Positions 1 through 8,974 of a stretch of DNA of 64,000 bases are shown here, piece after piece. Made by a program: the position numbers and the translations under genes. Under the pieces are notes generated by a model. The model was not told where the DNA came from. It saw nothing but the letters and a program-made list of their open reading frames with translations, and made no database searches. Positions within the stretch are counted from its first letter, which is position 1; the number at the start of each line of letters is the position of its first letter. The DNA comes from Clostridia bacterium (GTDB taxonomy: Bacteria > Bacillota > Clostridia > Oscillospirales > CAG-272), in NCBI GenBank assembly GCA_017453205.1, contig JAFTKO010000021.1, positions 208,849 through 272,848 of the forward strand, read 5' to 3'.

Positions 1-1316
1 TCTTGACCTTGGTCGGCGCACTGGTCATGATGCTTTATTACAGCCCGTTGATGACGCTGATCGCCATGGTGACCATTCCGATCTCGATCTTCGTTTCCTC
101 CAAGCTGGGTAAATTTATGCGCAAGTATTTTGTCCGTCAGCAAAAGCTGTTGGGTCAGCTCAATGGACAGGTCGAGGAGACCGTGACCTCCTACAAGACC
201 GTGGTCGCCTACGGCAAGGAGCCGGAATCGGTGGAAAAATTCGGTGAGCTCTCTTCTCAGCTTTGTACCTGTGCCGTCAGCGCCAAGGTGTGGGGCTCGA
301 TCATGGGACCCATCATGAACTTTATCGGAAATCTGCAATATGTGCTCATTGCCGCCACAGGCGGTTGGATGATGATCACGGGCAAGGGCGGTATCAGTAT
401 CGGCAGTATTCAGGCGATGCTCCAGTACTCCAAAAAGTTTACCCGTCCCATCAACCAGATTGCCAACCAGTATTCGAGCATTTTGACCGCTCTTGCGGGC
501 GCCGAGCGTATCTTTGAGATCATGGACAGCCCCGAGGAAATTGACGAGGGGCCCCGTGACGTATCGATTGCCGATATGCGCGGTGAGATCGAGTTCAAGG
601 ACATTCATTTCGGTTATATGCCCGAGGAGCCTGTGCTCAAAGGGCTCAATTTGACGGTACATCCGGGGCAAAAGATCGCCATTGTGGGCGCCACGGGTTC
701 GGGGAAGACCACCGTGGTCAATCTGCTGACGCGTTTCTATGAGGTGGACAGCGGCAGGATCACCATTGACGGTGTGGATATCACCGAGATCCCCAAATCC
801 ACGCTCCGCCATGCCATTTCAATCGTTTTGCAGGACACCGTGCTTTTTTCGGACACAATCCGCAACAATATCAAGTACGGGCATCCCGAGGCGTCGGACG
901 ACAAGATGCGTGCCGCTACCGCAACCGCCAAAGCCGACACGTTTATCGACCGTCTCCCCGAGGGGTATGACACGTTGCTTGCCGAGTCGGGCTCCAACCT
1001 TTCGCAAGGGCAGAGACAGCTCCTTGCCATTGCCCGCGCCGTGCTTGCGGATCCCAAAATTCTGATCCTCGATGAGGCGACCTCCAATGTCGACACTCGA
1101 ACCGAAATGCACATTCAACAGGCAATGGTTGCGCTGATGAAGAACCGTACCTCGCTGATCATCGCGCACCGCCTTTCTACCATCCGTGACGCCGATGTTA
1201 TTGTTGTGATCCGTGACGGCGTCGTTGCCGAAGCCGGCGACCACGATACCCTCCTCGCCCTCGGCGGCGAATATTCCAAGCTCTACCAAAACCAATTTGC
1301 GGGCTTGAGTACATAA
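1..1316 (+). CDS. ABC exporter, fused membrane and ATPase domains (5' end cut off)
   Basis: The reading frame is open from the left edge (first full codon at base 3), so the N-terminus lies outside the window. The visible 437 residues begin inside the membrane domain, with hydrophobic segments near residues 1-30 and 110-130. A nucleotide-binding domain follows at about 190-430: Walker A GATGSGKTT near 229, signature LSQGQRQ near 333, Walker B ILILDEAT near 353 and the switch His in IIAHRLST. This order is that of type IV (MsbA/MdlB-like) half-exporters, which work as homo- or heterodimers and export drugs, lipids or peptides. The substrate cannot be told. The partner subunit, if any, would lie upstream, because the genes downstream are unrelated. 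The family call is secure. Confidence 0.93.
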   Translation, partial: LTLVGALVMMLYYSPLMTLIAMVTIPISIFVSSKLGKFMRKYFVRQQKLLGQLNGQVEETVTSYKTVVAYGKEPESVEKFGELSSQLCTCAVSAKVWGSIMGPIMNFIGNLQYVLIAATGGWMMITGKGGISIGSIQAMLQYSKKFTRPINQIANQYSSILTALAGAERIFEIMDSPEEIDEGPRDVSIADMRGEIEFKDIHFGYMPEEPVLKGLNLTVHPGQKIAIVGATGSGKTTVVNLLTRFYEVDSGRITIDGVDITEIPKSTLRHAISIVLQDTVLFSDTIRNNIKYGHPEASDDKMRAATATAKADTFIDRLPEGYDTLLAESGSNLSQGQRQLLAIARAVLADPKILILDEATSNVDTRTEMHIQQAMVALMKNRTSLIIAHRLSTIRDADVIVVIRDGVVAEAGDHDTLLALGGEYSKLYQNQFAGLST

Positions 1317-1319
1317 TAA

Positions 1320-1680
1320 GGTTTTGTTTTCTCGGGGAAAACTTTTTGAAAAAAGGTTTCCCCGAACCCCTTTCAAAAACTTTAAACGCATTTCTATTTT
1401 GCTATCATGGGAATGCTTGTGCCTCTTTCGGTAGTTCTTTGGCGGTATGAGAATGTTTATGCGAAATTACAAACAATAGCTCCCGCACTCCATTACACTT
1501 TCTCCCACGGAGAAAGTGTAATGGTCATCGGGAGTACCTGAGGAATATCGTACAGCCTTTCCCAATGTCGCCCTAAATTACGGAACGGCGTACAGACATC
1601 CCCATTTTTATCAAATATTCCTTTTTGTGAAAGTTTTGGGAGGTGTCGGAACCTTTTTGAAAAAAGGTTCTGACAAAAAA
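1320..1680. repeat. Fold-back copy pair of interspersed repeat family A
   Basis: This 497-base gene-free stretch (1317-1813) holds two head-to-head copies of a repeat also seen near 49690-49975 and 56376-56680. The left half (about 1375-1495) reads as the reverse complement of those copies, including the block with GGGAATGCTTGTGCCTCTTTC. The right half (about 1491-1680) reads forward and ends in the hairpin at 1644-1675. Another hairpin with arms TCGGGGAAA and TTTCCCCGA lies at 1332-1365. It may also end transcription of the exporter gene. Confidence 0.7.
1491..1523. repeat. Perfect 15-bp palindrome with 3-base loop
   Basis: CATTACACTTTCTCC is followed by CAC and its exact reverse complement. 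It sits at the centre of the head-to-head repeat pair and is the full-length form of the shorter TTCTCC...GGAGAA hairpin in the copies near 49780 and 56495. Confidence 0.9.
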
Positions 1681-1718
1681 TCTTTCTCATTTCTCTGCCG
1701 AAAACTTTTGATAAAATA

Positions 1719-1747
1719 TTGCAAATCAAGCGGTTTTGTGGTATGAT
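1719..1747 (+). promoter_or_regulatory. Promoter of fumC
   Basis: TTGCAA at 1719-1724 and TATGAT at 1742-1747 are separated by 17 bases, close to the housekeeping sigma consensus. The leader after it contains a GCACCG/CGGTGC hairpin (1765-1791) before the ribosome binding site. Confidence 0.6.
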
Positions 1748-1813
1748 ATAGGAAGTACAAAAAAGCACCGTGTTATCGATCACGGCGGTGCCTTGCAAAG
1801 TAAGGAGCGGCAA

Positions 1814-3190
1814 ATGGAATACAGAACAGAGCACGATTCGATGGGGGAGGTTCAAGTCCCCGCCGAGGCATATTGGGGGGCGCAGACCGAGCGCAGCCGC
1901 AACAATTTTCAAATCGGGCAGGGATGTGAGCCGATGCCTGCGGAGATCATCCGCGCCTTTGGTATCCTCAAAAAAGCCGCGGCGTGCGCAAATCATACGT
2001 TGCGACCCGAAAAAATGACCGAGGAAAAATATCGGGCGATCTGTGCGGCATGTGACGAGGTCATCGCGGGGGAGCTGGCGGCGCATTTTCCGTTGGTCGT
2101 ATGGCAGACGGGCTCCGGGACGCAATCCAATATGAACGCCAACGAGGTCATTGCCAACCGCGGCAATGAGCTCCTCGGCAAAAAGCTCCTGCATCCCAAT
2201 GATGATGTCAATATGTCCCAGTCCTCCAACGATACCTTTCCCACCGCCATGCATATCGCGGCGGTGCTGTCAGTGCGCAACGGTGTTCTTCCCGCGCTTG
2301 AGGCTTTGATCGAGGAATTTTGCCGATTGGAAGCCGAGAACGACGGTGTGGTCAAAAGCGGGCGCACACATTTGCAGGATGCCACACCCATCAAATTTTC
2401 ACAGGAGATCTCGGGCTGGCGTTCCTCCTTGGAAAAGGACAAAAAAATGCTCCTGCTTGCCATACAGGAGCTTTCCGAGCTGGCGCTCGGCGGTACTGCC
2501 GTCGGCACGGGACTGAACGCGCCCAAGGGCTTTGACAGGACGGTGGCGGCGCAGATCTCGGCACTGACCGAGGTCAATTTCCGCACAGCGGACAACAAAT
2601 TCCATGCGCTGACCTCCAAGGATGAGCTGGTGTTTGCACACGGCGCGCTCAAGGCACTGGCGGCGGATCTGTGGAAGATCGCAAACGATATCCGTTGGCT
2701 TGCCTCGGGACCGCGTTGCGGTCTTGGGGAGATCAAGATCCCCGAGAACGAGCCGGGCTCTTCGATCATGCCGGGTAAGGTCAACCCCACGCAGTGTGAG
2801 GCGGTGACCATGGTCGCCGTGCAGGTCATGGGCAATGACACGGCGGTGGGCTTGGCGGCGTCGCAGGGGAACTTTGAGCTCAACGTGTTCATGCCCGTGT
2901 GCGCATATAACTTTTTGCAGTCGGCGCGTCTGCTTGCCGAGGTCATGGTCTCGTTCCGCAAGCATTGTGTTTCGGGCATTGTTGCCGACCGCCAAAGGAT
3001 GCACCGCAATCTGCATGAGTCGCTCATGCTGGTCACGGCGCTCAATCCTTACATCGGCTACGAAAACGCCGCAAAGACCGCAAAGCTTGCCCATGCCGAG
3101 AATATCTCGTTGCGCGAGGCTTGCATCCGTCTCGGATTTTTGACACCCGAGCGGTTTGACGAGGTTTTCCATCCGGAAGAAATGGTGTAA
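1814..3190 (+). CDS. fumC: Class II fumarate hydratase
   Basis: The 458-residue product is the usual length for class II fumarase, the iron-independent enzyme that interconverts fumarate and L-malate in the cytoplasm. The superfamily signature GSSIMPGKVNP lies near residue 315, in the flexible loop that carries the catalytic Ser, and SQSSNDTFPT forms another active-site segment. ATG at 1814 is chosen because AAGGAG at 1802-1807 precedes it at good spacing; the frame is open upstream to 1736, but that part overlaps the promoter. Aspartase and adenylosuccinate lyase belong to the same superfamily, but whole-length similarity is to FumC. It has its own promoter, and the MATE gene follows 30 bases later. 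Confidence 0.93.
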   Translation: MEYRTEHDSMGEVQVPAEAYWGAQTERSRNNFQIGQGCEPMPAEIIRAFGILKKAAACANHTLRPEKMTEEKYRAICAACDEVIAGELAAHFPLVVWQTGSGTQSNMNANEVIANRGNELLGKKLLHPNDDVNMSQSSNDTFPTAMHIAAVLSVRNGVLPALEALIEEFCRLEAENDGVVKSGRTHLQDATPIKFSQEISGWRSSLEKDKKMLLLAIQELSELALGGTAVGTGLNAPKGFDRTVAAQISALTEVNFRTADNKFHALTSKDELVFAHGALKALAADLWKIANDIRWLASGPRCGLGEIKIPENEPGSSIMPGKVNPTQCEAVTMVAVQVMGNDTAVGLAASQGNFELNVFMPVCAYNFLQSARLLAEVMVSFRKHCVSGIVADRQRMHRNLHESLMLVTALNPYIGYENAAKTAKLAHAENISLREACIRLGFLTPERFDEVFHPEEMV

Positions 3191-3220
3191 TTTTTGTATC
3201 AAAAGTGAGGTGAAAACCGA

Positions 3221-4618
3221 ATGACAAAAACCAAGGAGCGGCAAGGAAAACAGAGAAGCGGGAACTTTACCGAGGGCCCTTTGCTTTCCAAAATTATTCT
3301 GTTTACGTTGCCTCTGATCGCCACAGCGGTTCTGCAATTGCTTTTTAATACTGCGGACACGGTGGTAGTCGGTCGGTGGGGAGGAAATACCCTTGAGGAA
3401 TGCGAGACCGCTTTGGCGGCGGTGGGGTCTTGCGGGTCTCTGACCAGCTTGATCATCAATTTGTTTTTCGGACTTTCGGTAGGCGCGGGCGTATGTGTGG
3501 CGCATGACATCGGCGCCAAGCAGTACGAGGATGTCAGCCGTGTGGTGCATACCTCGGTCATGGCGTCACTCATCTGCGGTGTTGTCGTGACCGTGTTCGG
3601 ACTGTGTATGGCAAAACCGTTGCTTGAGCTGATGGGAACCGATCCCGCCGTTTTGGATAAAGCAGTCCCCTATATGTGCGCTTACTTTTGCGGCATGCCC
3701 GCCAATATGCTTTACAATTACTGTGCCGCAATGCTCCGCTCGTCGGGCGATACCACGCGCCCCTTGGTGTTCTTGTCGGTGGCAGGTGTGGTCAATGTGG
3801 TCCTCAATCTCGTTATGGTTATTGTTTTTCACTTGGGTGCACTCGGTGTCGGTATTGCCACGGCGGTCTCGCAATGGATCTCCTGTATCTTGATCGTCGC
3901 TTTTATGATGCGTATGGACGGTCCTTGCCGTATTGAGCTGAAAAAGCTCCGTATCGATCCCGCAAAGCTGCGTAAAATCGTGTTTATCGGACTTCCGGCG
4001 GGGATCCAAGGCACCCTGTTTTCTTTCTCCAATGTGCTCATCCAATCCTCCATCAACTCCTTTGGCAAGGTTGTGGTCGCGGGTAACACTGCGGGCTCCA
4101 ATCTGGATAGTTACATCTACGCCACGCAAAACGCGCTCTATCATACCGCGCTGACCTTTGTGGGGCAGAACGTGGGGGCACACAAGCTTGACCGCGTAAA
4201 GCAAAGCATTTTCCGCTGTGTTGCGGTGGTGATGGTGGTCGGCGTCGGCGTGGGCGGCGTGGTTGTACTGTTTGGAAAACCCTTGCTCGGACTTTTTGCC
4301 CCCGGAAACGACGCGGCCATTGCCGCGGGTATGGTCAGACTGAGCATTATGGGCGCGACCTACTTCCTGTGCGGCTTGATGGAGGTGGGATGCGGCGTGA
4401 TGCGCGGCCTTGGAAAATCCGTTACCCCCATGATTGTTTCTCTGTTAGGCTCCTGTGCGCTTCGTGTTGGATGGATTTACACCGTTTTCACGATATTTCC
4501 GACATTGGAGGTGCTCTATATCTCCTATCCCGTCTCGTGGTTCCTTACCGCGCTGACACATTTTATTTTCTGCTATGTGACATTGAAAAAGATGAAAAAA
4601 CAAGAAGTGATGGCATAA
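3221..4618 (+). CDS. MATE family multidrug or metabolite efflux transporter
   Basis: The 465-residue protein is hydrophobic throughout, with about twelve predicted membrane helices and the two-fold repeat expected of MATE antiporters, which export cationic or organic compounds using a sodium or proton gradient. Features include the N-terminal GPLLSKIILFTLPL and LLFNTADTVVVGRW segments and a matching second half. The start is supported by GTGAGGTG upstream. It begins 30 bases after fumC and may be co-transcribed, but no functional link is evident. Substrate cannot be predicted. Confidence 0.9.
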   Translation: MTKTKERQGKQRSGNFTEGPLLSKIILFTLPLIATAVLQLLFNTADTVVVGRWGGNTLEECETALAAVGSCGSLTSLIINLFFGLSVGAGVCVAHDIGAKQYEDVSRVVHTSVMASLICGVVVTVFGLCMAKPLLELMGTDPAVLDKAVPYMCAYFCGMPANMLYNYCAAMLRSSGDTTRPLVFLSVAGVVNVVLNLVMVIVFHLGALGVGIATAVSQWISCILIVAFMMRMDGPCRIELKKLRIDPAKLRKIVFIGLPAGIQGTLFSFSNVLIQSSINSFGKVVVAGNTAGSNLDSYIYATQNALYHTALTFVGQNVGAHKLDRVKQSIFRCVAVVMVVGVGVGGVVVLFGKPLLGLFAPGNDAAIAAGMVRLSIMGATYFLCGLMEVGCGVMRGLGKSVTPMIVSLLGSCALRVGWIYTVFTIFPTLEVLYISYPVSWFLTALTHFIFCYVTLKKMKKQEVMA

Positions 4619-4635
4619 GCAAAGGATAAAAAGTA

Positions 4636-4870
4636 ACTTTCCTTAAATCTCTCCCTCCACCGCAAAAGGGAGCTTTAAAGTTGTTTGGCGTAAAAACGAC
4701 TGTGGCGCTTGCGCCTTTCCTCGTCGGAGGGAGGCAAAAAGTTGTTTTGCCGTAAAAGCGACGGTGGCACTATTTACCATGCGATTGTAACCTTAGGCTC
4801 CATCTGATGAGGGAGCTGTCGCGAAGCGACTGAGGGAGAGACCTCATGCAAGTAACTTTCCTTAAATTCT
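4636..4870. repeat. Interspersed repeat family B, copy 1
   Basis: This stretch after the MATE gene is built of blocks such as TCTGATGAGGGAGCTG, GCGAAGCGACTGAGGGAG and TTAAATTCTCTCCCTCC. The same blocks occur at 8975-9265 in reverse orientation and partly shuffled order. No protein-coding signal is seen. The copies are imperfect, so the element is old or imprecisely copied. Confidence 0.7.
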
Positions 4871-4977
4871 CTCCCTCCGTATCTCAAGTGACTAAGGAAG
4901 TCCACCAATGCAAAGTCACTTTTTCATCATTTTTAAATCCGATTTTCAAAAAAAATCGTACAATTTTTTTAAAAAGA

Positions 4978-5050
4978 CCACAAAATCGCGCATGTTTCCC
5001 AAAACATGACCGATTTTGTGGTTGTTTTTTATTCGCAAAAAATATATAAT
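4978..5050 (+). promoter_or_regulatory. Inverted repeat abutting promoter of GLUG-like surface protein gene
   Basis: Two 20-base arms (4978-4997 and 5002-5021, beginning CCACAAAATCG and ending CGATTTTGTGG) are complementary except for two positions. TTGTTT starts at the next base (5022-5027), and TATAAT follows 17 bases later at 5045-5050. The same arrangement recurs at 9389-9461. The repeat could be an operator overlapping the -35 element, or a terminator, because T-rich DNA follows it. Both readings are inference. Confidence 0.6.
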
Positions 5051-5060
5051 AATAGGACAA

Positions 5061-5182
5061 GGAGTGTTTTTAGCCTTTTGCGCTTGTATTTGCAATGCTT
5101 GCAATTGCCAACACTCCGCAGGAAATACCGAGGAAGAAAGCTTCCGATTGCCAAAGTGAACCGACCGCCTTGGTATTTCCTG
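5061..5182 (+). other. Structured 5' leader of the GLUG-like gene
   Basis: The roughly 220-base leader between promoter and start codon can fold into two stems: GGAGTGTT (5061-5068) with AACACTCC (5110-5117), and a 15-bp stem with one wobble between 5119-5133 and 5168-5182 that encloses a small GGAAG/CTTCC hairpin. It does not match any riboswitch class I can recognise by eye. Confidence 0.4.
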
Positions 5183-5275
5183 TATGCTCCGAAATTTTGA
5201 TCGGGAGGTGAAACGGCTACGAATTTTCTTTGCGCGCGACTCCAAATCTATTTTTATATGAAAGGAAACAAAAAA

Positions 5276-7057
5276 ATGAAACTCAAGAAACTTTTAGCGC
5301 TTCTCTTGACCGTTGTGCTCTTGGTTGCCTCGAGTGTTGCGGTTTTCCCGGTGAATGCCGCAGAGGGGGATGCTGATGCTTCGGTTTGGGACGGCACTTT
5401 ACCAAGTAGAGACTTAAACACTGCCTATGCCGGTGGTGACGGTTCCGAGGCGAACCCTTATCAAATCGAGACCGCTGCACAATTGGCACTGTTTGCAATT
5501 AATGTAAACAATGCAAACGGTGCATATGCGAGCAAGTATTTCCAACTGACTGCAGATATTGATTTAAATAACTGCGCTTGGACTCCTATTGGCAGTTCCG
5601 CTTCTAATTCAAAGTATCATTTCACCGGTCATTTTGACGGAAATGGTCATGTGATTAAAAATCTTTATGTCAATTCCACAGCTCAATCCCAAGGTTTGTT
5701 TGGCACGATTGGTAGCAATGCAACTGTTTCTAATCTTGGAATTGTCAATGCAAACGTGGCTACTGCGGATCAAAGCAATGCAACTTATATCGGAACTCTT
5801 GTAGGCTATATCAACAATGGTGCCGAAATTACCAATTGTTATTGCTCCGGCAAGGTTGCTGTTAGTATTTCTAATCAATACGGCTATGTAGGCGGCTTGA
5901 TTGGTTTTAGTAGTTCAAGTACCCTTACCAACTGCTACAGCGTTTCCGATGTTTCGGTTACAGGCTCTGCCTCCACCACAATCTGCTATGTAGGCGGTTT
6001 GATTGGTCATAGTTCATCAACTCTTACCCTTACCAACTGCTACAGCTTGGGCGATGTTGCGGTAAGCACTTCATATGAGCCCACAGCCAACAATGGCAAT
6101 GTGCCCCTTCGTGTTGGTGGTTTGCTTGGCTCGAATGGCGCAGCGACCGTCACTTTAAATAACTGCTTTTATAATGGTTCCGTTGGCTTGAATGGTTCTA
6201 ACAACGCTGCATTATGGCAAGGTACCGTTGGCGGAATTGTCGGTATGACTACCGGTGTATATACCTTGAAGTTGGAGAGTGTTACCGCCATTGCGGATAT
6301 TACGCTTGATAAGGTTAATAGTGGTTCCAGAGGAGCTATTTTGATCGGTACCACCGAAAATGCTTCGTCTACGGTAACCCTCTCGGCTTGTTATGCAAAA
6401 GGTACCATTGCTGCTACGAATGTAACCGATTTTTATCGCAGAGGTGTGATTGGTTACAACTATCAGACTCCTATTAACAGAACCGGTTCCGGTACCGAAG
6501 AGGATCCTTATGCATGGACTTCCAACGGTAGTTTATGGAATATTACCAGCTGTACAAAAAATGGAAACACTTTATCTGCCGTTGTTGTGGGACAGGACAA
6601 TGGCGGAGTAAATACGGTTGGTAATCTTGGCTTTGCAAGCGGCACCAAAAATGTCGATGTCTCCGCACTCAATCTTCTCTCGGGTGTCGGTGCACAACAG
6701 AGAACCGTGAACGATACTTTCGCTGTTCGTTTTGTTGGTGAGCTCCTTGTCAAGGATTACTCCAACTTTGCAAGCGTTGGCGTATTGGTAAGCATTACTT
6801 ACGGTGAGAGCAAAATTACCGATCATAAGCTCTCAAGCACCTCTTTGTACGTATCTTTGAACGCCGAGGGCGGTGACATCACCCCCGAAAAGGGATATTT
6901 GATTGCCGGCGGTATCTATGATGTCCCGAACGGCGCGAATGATGAAGTGACCTTTACCTTTAAGCCCTATGTGGAGCTTGCCGATGGTACCGTTTGCTAC
7001 GGCGAAACGTCTGCAACCTACACGGCTACTGCGGGCGCATTGGCAGTAGCACAATAA
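5276..7057 (+). CDS. Secreted GLUG-like repeat surface protein
   Basis: The start at 5276 follows GAAAGGA and gives a clean signal peptide of about 28 residues ending FPVNA before AEG; an in-frame ATG at 5258 has no suitable site. The mature protein (593 residues in all) opens with a domain in which T-AAQLALFA, KYFQLTADIDL, W-PIG, GHFDGNGHVIKNL and GLFG appear in order. Gly-rich beta-helix repeats of GLUG type follow (YVGGLIG, TNCYS), up to about residue 460. The last 130 residues form a separate domain (VRFVGEL, YGE) shared with the secreted sialidase at 16072-17685. No wall-sorting motif or C-terminal anchor is seen. A role in adhesion or glycan binding is inferred. Confidence 0.8.
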   Translation: MKLKKLLALLLTVVLLVASSVAVFPVNAAEGDADASVWDGTLPSRDLNTAYAGGDGSEANPYQIETAAQLALFAINVNNANGAYASKYFQLTADIDLNNCAWTPIGSSASNSKYHFTGHFDGNGHVIKNLYVNSTAQSQGLFGTIGSNATVSNLGIVNANVATADQSNATYIGTLVGYINNGAEITNCYCSGKVAVSISNQYGYVGGLIGFSSSSTLTNCYSVSDVSVTGSASTTICYVGGLIGHSSSTLTLTNCYSLGDVAVSTSYEPTANNGNVPLRVGGLLGSNGAATVTLNNCFYNGSVGLNGSNNAALWQGTVGGIVGMTTGVYTLKLESVTAIADITLDKVNSGSRGAILIGTTENASSTVTLSACYAKGTIAATNVTDFYRRGVIGYNYQTPINRTGSGTEEDPYAWTSNGSLWNITSCTKNGNTLSAVVVGQDNGGVNTVGNLGFASGTKNVDVSALNLLSGVGAQQRTVNDTFAVRFVGELLVKDYSNFASVGVLVSITYGESKITDHKLSSTSLYVSLNAEGGDITPEKGYLIAGGIYDVPNGANDEVTFTFKPYVELADGTVCYGETSATYTATAGALAVAQ

Positions 7058-7074
7058 AAAAGGAGGTATATAAA

Positions 7075-7215
7075 ATGAAAGCTTATACAACTCCCGTTTT
7101 TACGGTTTTGTCGGTTGACGCCTGTGATCTTTTGACTGCCTCCCCCATGAGCCTAAGCAATGAAAATGATTGCGGCTACACCAAGTGGGGCGATATAGTG
7201 GGTTCCGGCTTATAA
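7075..7215 (+). CDS. 46-residue peptide, function unknown
   Basis: This short gene starts 17 bases after the GLUG-like gene stops and has a strong AGGAGGT site. The peptide begins MKAYTTPVFTVLSVDACD and ends in a Ser/Gly-rich part with one Trp and two Cys in total. It has no signal peptide or membrane segment. From memory, small proteins of similar layout (MKxYxxP, then hydrophobic residues, then Asp and a Thr/Ser pair) are common in Clostridia, but I cannot confirm a family. Tight coupling suggests it is made together with the surface protein. No peptide-modifying enzyme lies nearby, so a modified-peptide precursor is only a possibility. Confidence 0.6.
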   Translation: MKAYTTPVFTVLSVDACDLLTASPMSLSNENDCGYTKWGDIVGSGL

Positions 7216-7229
7216 TCGGTAGCTCTGAT

Positions 7230-7259
7230 CGGGAACGGGAACAACGTTTCCCGTTCCCG
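7230..7259. terminator. 12-bp perfect hairpin after the small peptide gene
   Basis: CGGGAACGGGAA and its exact reverse complement flank a six-base loop. There is no T tract after it, so it may stabilise the mRNA end rather than terminate alone. Confidence 0.5.
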
Positions 7260-7381
7260 TAAATAGCACTCCCGATCAATCATCCACAAAAATCTTTAAA
7301 AAACTTTTGACAAAAAAACAATACGGAGCCGCGCGCAAAAAGGATGCCGTGATTTTTCATCAAAGGTTCGGAAAAAAAGCG

Positions 7382-7416
7382 AAACACCGATAGACCTTTG
7401 GTTTGTCGGTGTTTTT
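7382..7416 (+). terminator. Terminator-like hairpin before first solute-binding gene
   Basis: Arms AAACACCGATAGACC (7382-7396) and 7400-7414 pair over 15 positions with two G-U wobbles, and a run of five T overlaps the end of the right arm. This separates the GLUG/peptide pair from the gene at 7522. The rest of 7216-7521 shows no gene. Confidence 0.6.
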
Positions 7417-7521
7417 GCACTTGTGGGGGATAGAATACTTGTTTTGGCAAAGTTACTCTTAGCCTCCCTTGTATAGGATGTCGGCTTTTTGGATAAAAAC
7501 AAATAAGAAAGGAAACTTGTT

Positions 7522-8973
7522 ATGAAAAAAATACTTTCTATCATCCTGCTCCTCTGCATGCTCCTTACCGTTGTTGCCTGCAACAATGATAAGGGGAAAA
7601 ACGAGGAGACCACGGTTGAGGAGGAAAGCAATGTCGGGACCTCGTATCTCGATACCATTCCTTCGCTCGATCTCGAATATGCCAACTTTAACATTCTCGT
7701 TACCAGCCAACTGGTAGACTTTTACGATCAAGACAATGAGTCGGGCGACATTGTTGACAACGCCTGCTATATGCGTAACCTCGACGTGGAGGAACGCTAT
7801 AAAATTGACATTACCTACTCTGATCTCGACGGTAATGCAAGCGGCTCCGCTCAATTTGCGTCTGCCATAACCAACTCTTTACAGGCAGACGCACAAAGCA
7901 GATATGATCTGGTACTGGGTCAAAACTACTATTGTCTGCCTTTGGTTACTTCCAACGCATGGCACAATCTGCGCACCTCCGAGGTCATCAATTGGGATGC
8001 CGAGTGGTATCACCAAACCATCAACAACAACGGTACCGTCAACGGCAACCTTTACGGCGCGTCGGGCAGCTTTGTCATCGCTCAGCTTGCTTATGCAACG
8101 GCGCTGTTCTATAACAAGGACATTTACACCGACTACGGTTTTGCCGACAAATACGACATTTATCAGCTTGTCCGCGACAAACAGTGGACTTGGGATATCT
8201 TTTACGAAATGGCAACAACATTTGACTCCATGACCTTTGACAATCCCGCCAATGCGGTATGGGGATACGAGGTCAGCACGCATGCGGCTCACGGTCTTGC
8301 AATAGGACTTGGCATCAATTTTGCCGAGCAGGACGGTGACGGAAATTGGACACTCGATAATTTTTATAATGATCATTTGGAGACCGTCTACGGCAAGCTT
8401 CGTGACTTCCTCAACGACCATGCAAGCTGTGTTACAAAAGAAACAATCGAAAAGAGCGGCATTGCATCTGCGGATTTTACAAGCCATGTGCTGTTTTGCC
8501 AGACCTATGTTCACGGATTGCGGGAGAGTGAGGCATTGGCTGCGCGCGAAGGCTTGACCATTGGAGTGGTTGTTTCTCCCATGTTGAATCAAGAGCAAGG
8601 CGAGTACCGTACCCGCGTTATGCGTGACGAGCTCTTCTACATCCCGACCAATGCGGATCTCTACAACTCTTCGATCATTGTGGAGGCGCTCAATTATGAA
8701 ACCTTGCGACAGGTTTATCCCGAATATTGGGATAAGGTTATTGAGCTTCGCTCCGCAGATACCTCCGAGGATCGCGAAATGCTCCAGTTGCTTGCTTCTA
8801 CCGTTTATTTCAGCTTTGCCGACTATTTTTCAACCGATTTGAAATCCATTGATGATCAAGTCAGTCAGCAGGCATTGAATAATGCGGACTCCTTTAACAA
8901 TTGGTGGAAAACCAACGGTAAGATCGTAAAAAATCGTTTGACGGATGTCATTGAAACATACGGCAAAAAATAG
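7522..8973 (+). CDS. Extracellular solute-binding lipoprotein, family 1 (copy 1)
   Basis: The 483-residue product starts with a lipoprotein signal (hydrophobic stretch then TVVAC, lipid Cys at 20) and an Asn/Asp/Glu/Thr-rich linker. The remainder resembles family 1 sugar-binding proteins of ABC importers, which capture solutes outside the membrane. Motifs include WDIFYEMATTFD and the C-terminal SFNNWWKTNGK. No permease or ATPase gene lies beside it. The protein at 9654-11117 is a close paralogue, identical at about four of five positions by eye. AAAGGA upstream supports the start. Ligand is unknown; the neighbouring sialidase operon suggests a host glycan or its breakdown products, which is inference. 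Confidence 0.8.
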   Translation: MKKILSIILLLCMLLTVVACNNDKGKNEETTVEEESNVGTSYLDTIPSLDLEYANFNILVTSQLVDFYDQDNESGDIVDNACYMRNLDVEERYKIDITYSDLDGNASGSAQFASAITNSLQADAQSRYDLVLGQNYYCLPLVTSNAWHNLRTSEVINWDAEWYHQTINNNGTVNGNLYGASGSFVIAQLAYATALFYNKDIYTDYGFADKYDIYQLVRDKQWTWDIFYEMATTFDSMTFDNPANAVWGYEVSTHAAHGLAIGLGINFAEQDGDGNWTLDNFYNDHLETVYGKLRDFLNDHASCVTKETIEKSGIASADFTSHVLFCQTYVHGLRESEALAAREGLTIGVVVSPMLNQEQGEYRTRVMRDELFYIPTNADLYNSSIIVEALNYETLRQVYPEYWDKVIELRSADTSEDREMLQLLASTVYFSFADYFSTDLKSIDDQVSQQALNNADSFNNWWKTNGKIVKNRLTDVIETYGKK

Positions 8974-8974
8974 A

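Noticed and set aside
7075-7215. Small peptide as a lanthipeptide or other modified-peptide precursor
   Set aside because: No radical SAM maturase, lanthionine synthetase, protease or exporter gene is adjacent, so the function is left open.
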